36,791 bases of DNA from contig JMRP01000028.1 in the NCBI GenBank assembly GCA_000708525.1, positions 1 to 36,791 on the forward strand, given 5' to 3'. Every line of letters begins with the position of its first letter. Positions within the stretch are counted from its first letter, which is position 1. The notes under the pieces are model-generated. The model worked only from the letters and a program-made list of their open reading frames with translations. It had not been told where the DNA came from and searched no databases. This stretch comes from Cyanobium sp. CACIAM 14. GTDB lineage: Bacteria > Cyanobacteriota > Cyanobacteriia > PCC-6307 > Cyanobiaceae. A program made the position numbers and the translations under genes. Positions 34,042 to 36,791 of the stretch are shown here, one piece after another.

Positions 34042-34809
34042 ATGAGCTCTTCAGATCGGATCACTTTTCTGTCTGCCACCCGTGTCACTGAAGAGCTTTT
34101 CTGGTCCTGCTCTCCTTTGGGGCTTTCGTTGAAGCGCTTGGCGGCAATTCGGCACCTGGCGCCTGATGGTGAGGTTGAGATGGGTTTCCGCTATCGAGCT
34201 ATCATCAGGTACGAAAATAGACGTGGTCTTTCAGAGGTCTATAATTCATTGTTTGATGGCGTCGTCGCCGAGTGCGGGGCTATGTATCCAGGGAGTGTTG
34301 ATCCTAGGGGCAAGGATGATGAGGTCCTGGTTTTTGTTCATGATGATGTCTGGCTCGATGACTCTCAGATTGGCGAGCACCTGATCGCCGGCCTGCGGCA
34401 TTTTGACGTGATCGGTGTTGCAGGCAGTGTTGTGCGTCAACCGGGGCAGCCTGCCTGGTGCTACCTGGATCTGGAATTCAAGGTGAACCGAGATGGCATG
34501 AGTGGAATGATCTCACATGGCGACGGTCCCTGCGGAGTCATCGGTTTCTACGGCCCTTGGCGACAACCCTGTGAATTGCTAGATGGTGTCCTGATTGCGG
34601 TTCGTAGGGAGACTCTGCTCGCCAATGGTCTGCGCTTTGATTCACGGTTTGCATTCCATTTTTATGATATGGATTTCTGTCGCACGGCCCGAATGCTGGG
34701 ATTGCGCCTCGGAACCTGGCCAATGGCGATCACCCACCAAAGCACCAGTGGCTATGGGCAGGAGTGGCTCCACTGCTTCTCGGATTACCTGGCCAAGTGG
34801 GGGGATTGA
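34042..34809 (+). CDS. Glycosyltransferase family 2-like protein (Glyco_tranf_2_5 type)
   Basis: About 255 residues. Landmarks of the single-domain glycosyltransferase group similar to StrF-type proteins are SLSEVYNSL-like GLSEVYNSLFDG, the acidic DEVLVFVHDDVWLDD, CELLDGVLIAVRRETLL and FHFYDMDFCRTARMLGLRLG followed by ITHQSTSGYG. The HDDV motif should bind the nucleotide-sugar metal. Acceptor and sugar are unknown; surface glycan or protein glycosylation is likely. ATG 34042 is preceded by an in-frame GTG at 34039. The gene is AT-richer than its neighbours menG and glyQ, a sign of transfer. Confidence 0.8.
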   Translation: MSSSDRITFLSATRVTEELFWSCSPLGLSLKRLAAIRHLAPDGEVEMGFRYRAIIRYENRRGLSEVYNSLFDGVVAECGAMYPGSVDPRGKDDEVLVFVHDDVWLDDSQIGEHLIAGLRHFDVIGVAGSVVRQPGQPAWCYLDLEFKVNRDGMSGMISHGDGPCGVIGFYGPWRQPCELLDGVLIAVRRETLLANGLRFDSRFAFHFYDMDFCRTARMLGLRLGTWPMAITHQSTSGYGQEWLHCFSDYLAKWGD

Positions 34810-34846
34810 AACGAACCCTTAAGGTTGGTGCATCCGACTGTGCCCG

Positions 34847-35740
34847 GTGCTTTTCCAGGACATCATCGCCAGCCTCAACCGCTTCTGGGCCGATCAGGGC
34901 TGCCTGATCCTCCAGCCCTATGACACCGAGAAGGGGGCCGGCACCATGAGCCCCCACACCGTGCTGCGGGCGATCGGCCCGGAACCCTGGGCCGTGGCCT
35001 ATCCCGAGCCCTGCCGGCGACCCACCGACGGGCGCTACGGGGACAATCCCAACCGGGCCCAGCACTACTTCCAGTACCAGGTGCTGATCAAGCCCTCCCC
35101 GGACGCTATCCAAGAGACCTACCTGGCGTCGCTGGAGGCCCTTGGCATCCAGGCCGCCGCCCACGACATCCGCTTCGTGGAGGACAACTGGGAATCCCCC
35201 ACCCTCGGCGCCTGGGGCGTGGGCTGGGAGGTGTGGCTCGATGGCATGGAGGTCACCCAGTTCACCTATTTCCAGCAGTGCGGCGGCCTCGACTGCCGGC
35301 CGGTGTCGATCGAGATCACCTACGGCCTGGAGCGCCTGGCCATGTATCTCCAGGACGTGGAGAGCATCTGGGACCTGCGCTGGAACGCCGAGCGCAGCTA
35401 CGGCGACATCTGGCTGCCCTTCGAGAAGGGGCAGTGCGCCTACAACTTCGAGGCCTCCGATCCCGAGCGCCTGCAGCGGCTGTTCGCCCTTCACGAGGCG
35501 GAGGCCGCCGATCTGGTGACCGCCGGCCTGCCGGCCCCTGCCCTCGACTGCGTGCTCAAGTGCAGCCACGCCTTCAACCTGATGGAGGCCCGCGGCGTGA
35601 TCTCGGTGACCGAGCGCACCGCCACCATCGCCCGGATCCGGCACCTGGCCCGCCAGGTGGCTGAGGCCTGGCTGGCGGAGCGCCAGGCCCTGGGATTCCC
35701 CCTGCTCCAGAAAGACCCCTCGGCCGTGGCGGCGCGGTGA
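34847..35740 (+). CDS. glyQ: Glycyl-tRNA synthetase alpha subunit
   Basis: A 297-residue class II catalytic subunit of the alpha2beta2 bacterial enzyme. Recognisable sequence includes [71 protein letters not shown] and [13 protein letters not shown]. Length is normal for GlyQ. GTG 34847 gives [10 protein letters not shown]. The beta subunit glyS is not in the window. The stop overlaps the start of the next small gene. Confidence 0.96.
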   Translation: MLFQDIIASLNRFWADQGCLILQPYDTEKGAGTMSPHTVLRAIGPEPWAVAYPEPCRRPTDGRYGDNPNRAQHYFQYQVLIKPSPDAIQETYLASLEALGIQAAAHDIRFVEDNWESPTLGAWGVGWEVWLDGMEVTQFTYFQQCGGLDCRPVSIEITYGLERLAMYLQDVESIWDLRWNAERSYGDIWLPFEKGQCAYNFEASDPERLQRLFALHEAEAADLVTAGLPAPALDCVLKCSHAFNLMEARGVISVTERTATIARIRHLARQVAEAWLAERQALGFPLLQKDPSAVAAR

Positions 35741-35919
35741 AGCGCGGCCTGCTGCTGCTCGTGCTGATAGCCGGCAGCTTCCAGGTGGGCCGGCTGGCGG
35801 AGCGGGCGATCTGGCCCTGCCGGCTTCGGCCGGTGGCGGCCCTGGTGGCGCCGCTGCTGGGTCAGCCGATGCCCAGTCGGCGGCTGTGCGAGCTGGTGCT
35901 GAAGATTCCCAGCCTCTGA
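35737..35919 (+). CDS. Small secreted or membrane-anchored protein, function unknown
   Basis: A 60-residue frame from GTG 35737, overlapping the glyQ stop (GTGA). It begins [22 protein letters not shown], which could be a signal or anchor helix, then has a basic stretch with two Cys (WPCRLRP, RRLCELV). Not recognised. The coupled start supports translation, but the length makes it uncertain. Confidence 0.5.
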   Translation: MKRGLLLLVLIAGSFQVGRLAERAIWPCRLRPVAALVAPLLGQPMPSRRLCELVLKIPSL

Positions 35920-35962
35920 CCGCTGCGTCCCCCCTTCGACCCCCGGCGGGAACCCTGGGGGC

Positions 35963-36791
35963 ATGCTCCGCGATCGGCTTCTTCCCCTGCTGCTGCTGCT
36001 GGCGGTGCTGGTGCAGGCCCAGCTGCGGCCGCTCCAGCCCACACCGGCGGACCCTCTGCGGCTTCTGGCGGGCGAGGACGGGCCGCGGCCTGTGCTCCTG
36101 CAGGGCCGCCTGCTCAGCGATCCCATCGTCCAGGCGCCTTCTGCCGGCATGCATCGAGATGGTCCCGGCCCCTGCAGGGTGCTGCTGCAGACCGCCGGGG
36201 GCCGCAGCGAGCTGACCTTCGCGGCCTGCCCTTCGCTGCGGGAGGGCTGGACGGTCCGGGCCCAGGGGACGCTGCGGCGCCCGAGGCCGGCCCCCCACCC
36301 GCTGCTGGCCGGACCGGCGGAGCGCCTGGCCCGCCAGGGCTGCTGGACGCGGCTGGCGGTGGAGCGGCTCGAGGTGCTGGCACGCCCCCCCAGCCGATCG
36401 CCGATCTCCGCCGCGCCATCGCTCGCCGCTTCGTGGCCGCCGCCGGCCCCGACCGGGGCGGGCTGCTGGCGGCGCTGGTGCTGGGCAGTGCCGTGGTGCC
36501 CCTGCCGCTCGATCTGCGTGACGATTTCCGCGTCGCCGGCCTTTCCCATGCCCTGGCGGCCTCGGGCTTCCACCTCAGCGTGCTGCTGGGGGCCGTGCTG
36601 GCCCTGGGCCGGGGCCTGGGGAGACCGGCACGGCTGGCCCTGGGCGGTGGGGCCATGGCCCTGTTCCTGCTGCTGGCCGGTGCCCAGCCCTCGGTGGTGC
36701 GGGCGGTGCTGATGGGGGGAATCGCCCTGCTGCTGCTGGAGACCGGCCGGCGCGGGCGTCCCCTGGGCATCCTGGGGCTGAGCCTGGCGGC
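35963..36791 (+). pseudogene. comEC: ComEC/Rec2 DNA-uptake channel, N-terminal part, frameshifted and cut by window end
   Basis: The first frame gives a hydrophobic N-terminus (LLPLLLLLAVLVQAQL) and an OB-like soluble region (PVLLQGRLLSDPIV, LREGWTVRAQGTLRRPR). The frame breaks at a C7 run (36385-36391). One added base restores QPIADLRRAIARRF, GGLLAALVLGSAVVPLPLDLRDDFRVAGLSHALAASGFHLSVL (cited here as landmarks GLLAALVLGS and GLSHALAASGFHLS) and following membrane helices, which are the ComEC competence domain signature. It then runs off the window at 36791. ComEC carries single-stranded DNA across the inner membrane in natural transformation, downstream of a type IV pilus. Whether the break is real or a sequencing error cannot be told here. 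Confidence 0.8.

Overview
The window looks like a high-GC picocyanobacterium of the Synechococcus/Cyanobium group. This is an inference from content: chlorophyll synthase ChlG, the cytochrome b6f subunit PetP and a MenG-type quinone methyltransferase sit among compact GC-rich housekeeping genes (serS, lepA, hisF, glyQ, rsmB, trmH). No rRNA, tRNA or CRISPR array was recognised.

Layout. 0-1.3 kb: serS (minus). 1.4-5.3 kb (minus): prepilin operon A, four secretin/pilus-type minor prepilins (K/X-like, I/V-like, H/FimT-like, J/W-like) followed 8 bp later by a frameshifted lipoprotein gene. 5.5-9.4 kb: an Nfu-type Fe-S scaffold (minus), a frameshifted SAM methyltransferase and lepA (plus). 9.5-13.0 kb (plus): prepilin operon B, the same four genes in the same order. 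13.0-13.6 kb (minus): a four-helix membrane protein. 13.8-15.8 kb (plus): operon C, a compact third copy of the quartet with a leaderless second gene and a frameshifted fourth gene. 15.8-19.8 kb: an AT-richer island with a decayed IS5-type transposase, a small SAM methyltransferase and a TPR protein with an O-GlcNAc-transferase-like domain. 20.1-20.5 kb: a canonical major pilin, pilA, with a clear terminator. 20.7-23.6 kb: a sensor kinase tail-to-tail with two tandem OmpR-type regulators. 24.0-28.1 kb: an orphan DppC-like permease, a small membrane protein, trmH, an alkyltransferase-like protein and rsmB. 28.1-31.6 kb (minus): petP-chlG-class A PBP. 31.6-33.5 kb (plus): hisF, a small membrane protein and menG. 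33.6-34.8 kb: a 500-bp spacer and a lower-GC glycosyltransferase. 34.8 kb to end: glyQ, a tiny protein and the start of comEC (frameshifted and cut by the window end).

The main theme is type IV pilus biology. Three collinear minor-prepilin quartets, a major pilin, a possible glycosylation gene pair next to it and the DNA-uptake channel ComEC lie within one 37-kb stretch. I infer that the quartets build alternative pilus-tip complexes; no function is shown by sequence alone. Four genes are broken at C/G homopolymers (one of them twice), which may be sequencing error rather than gene decay.
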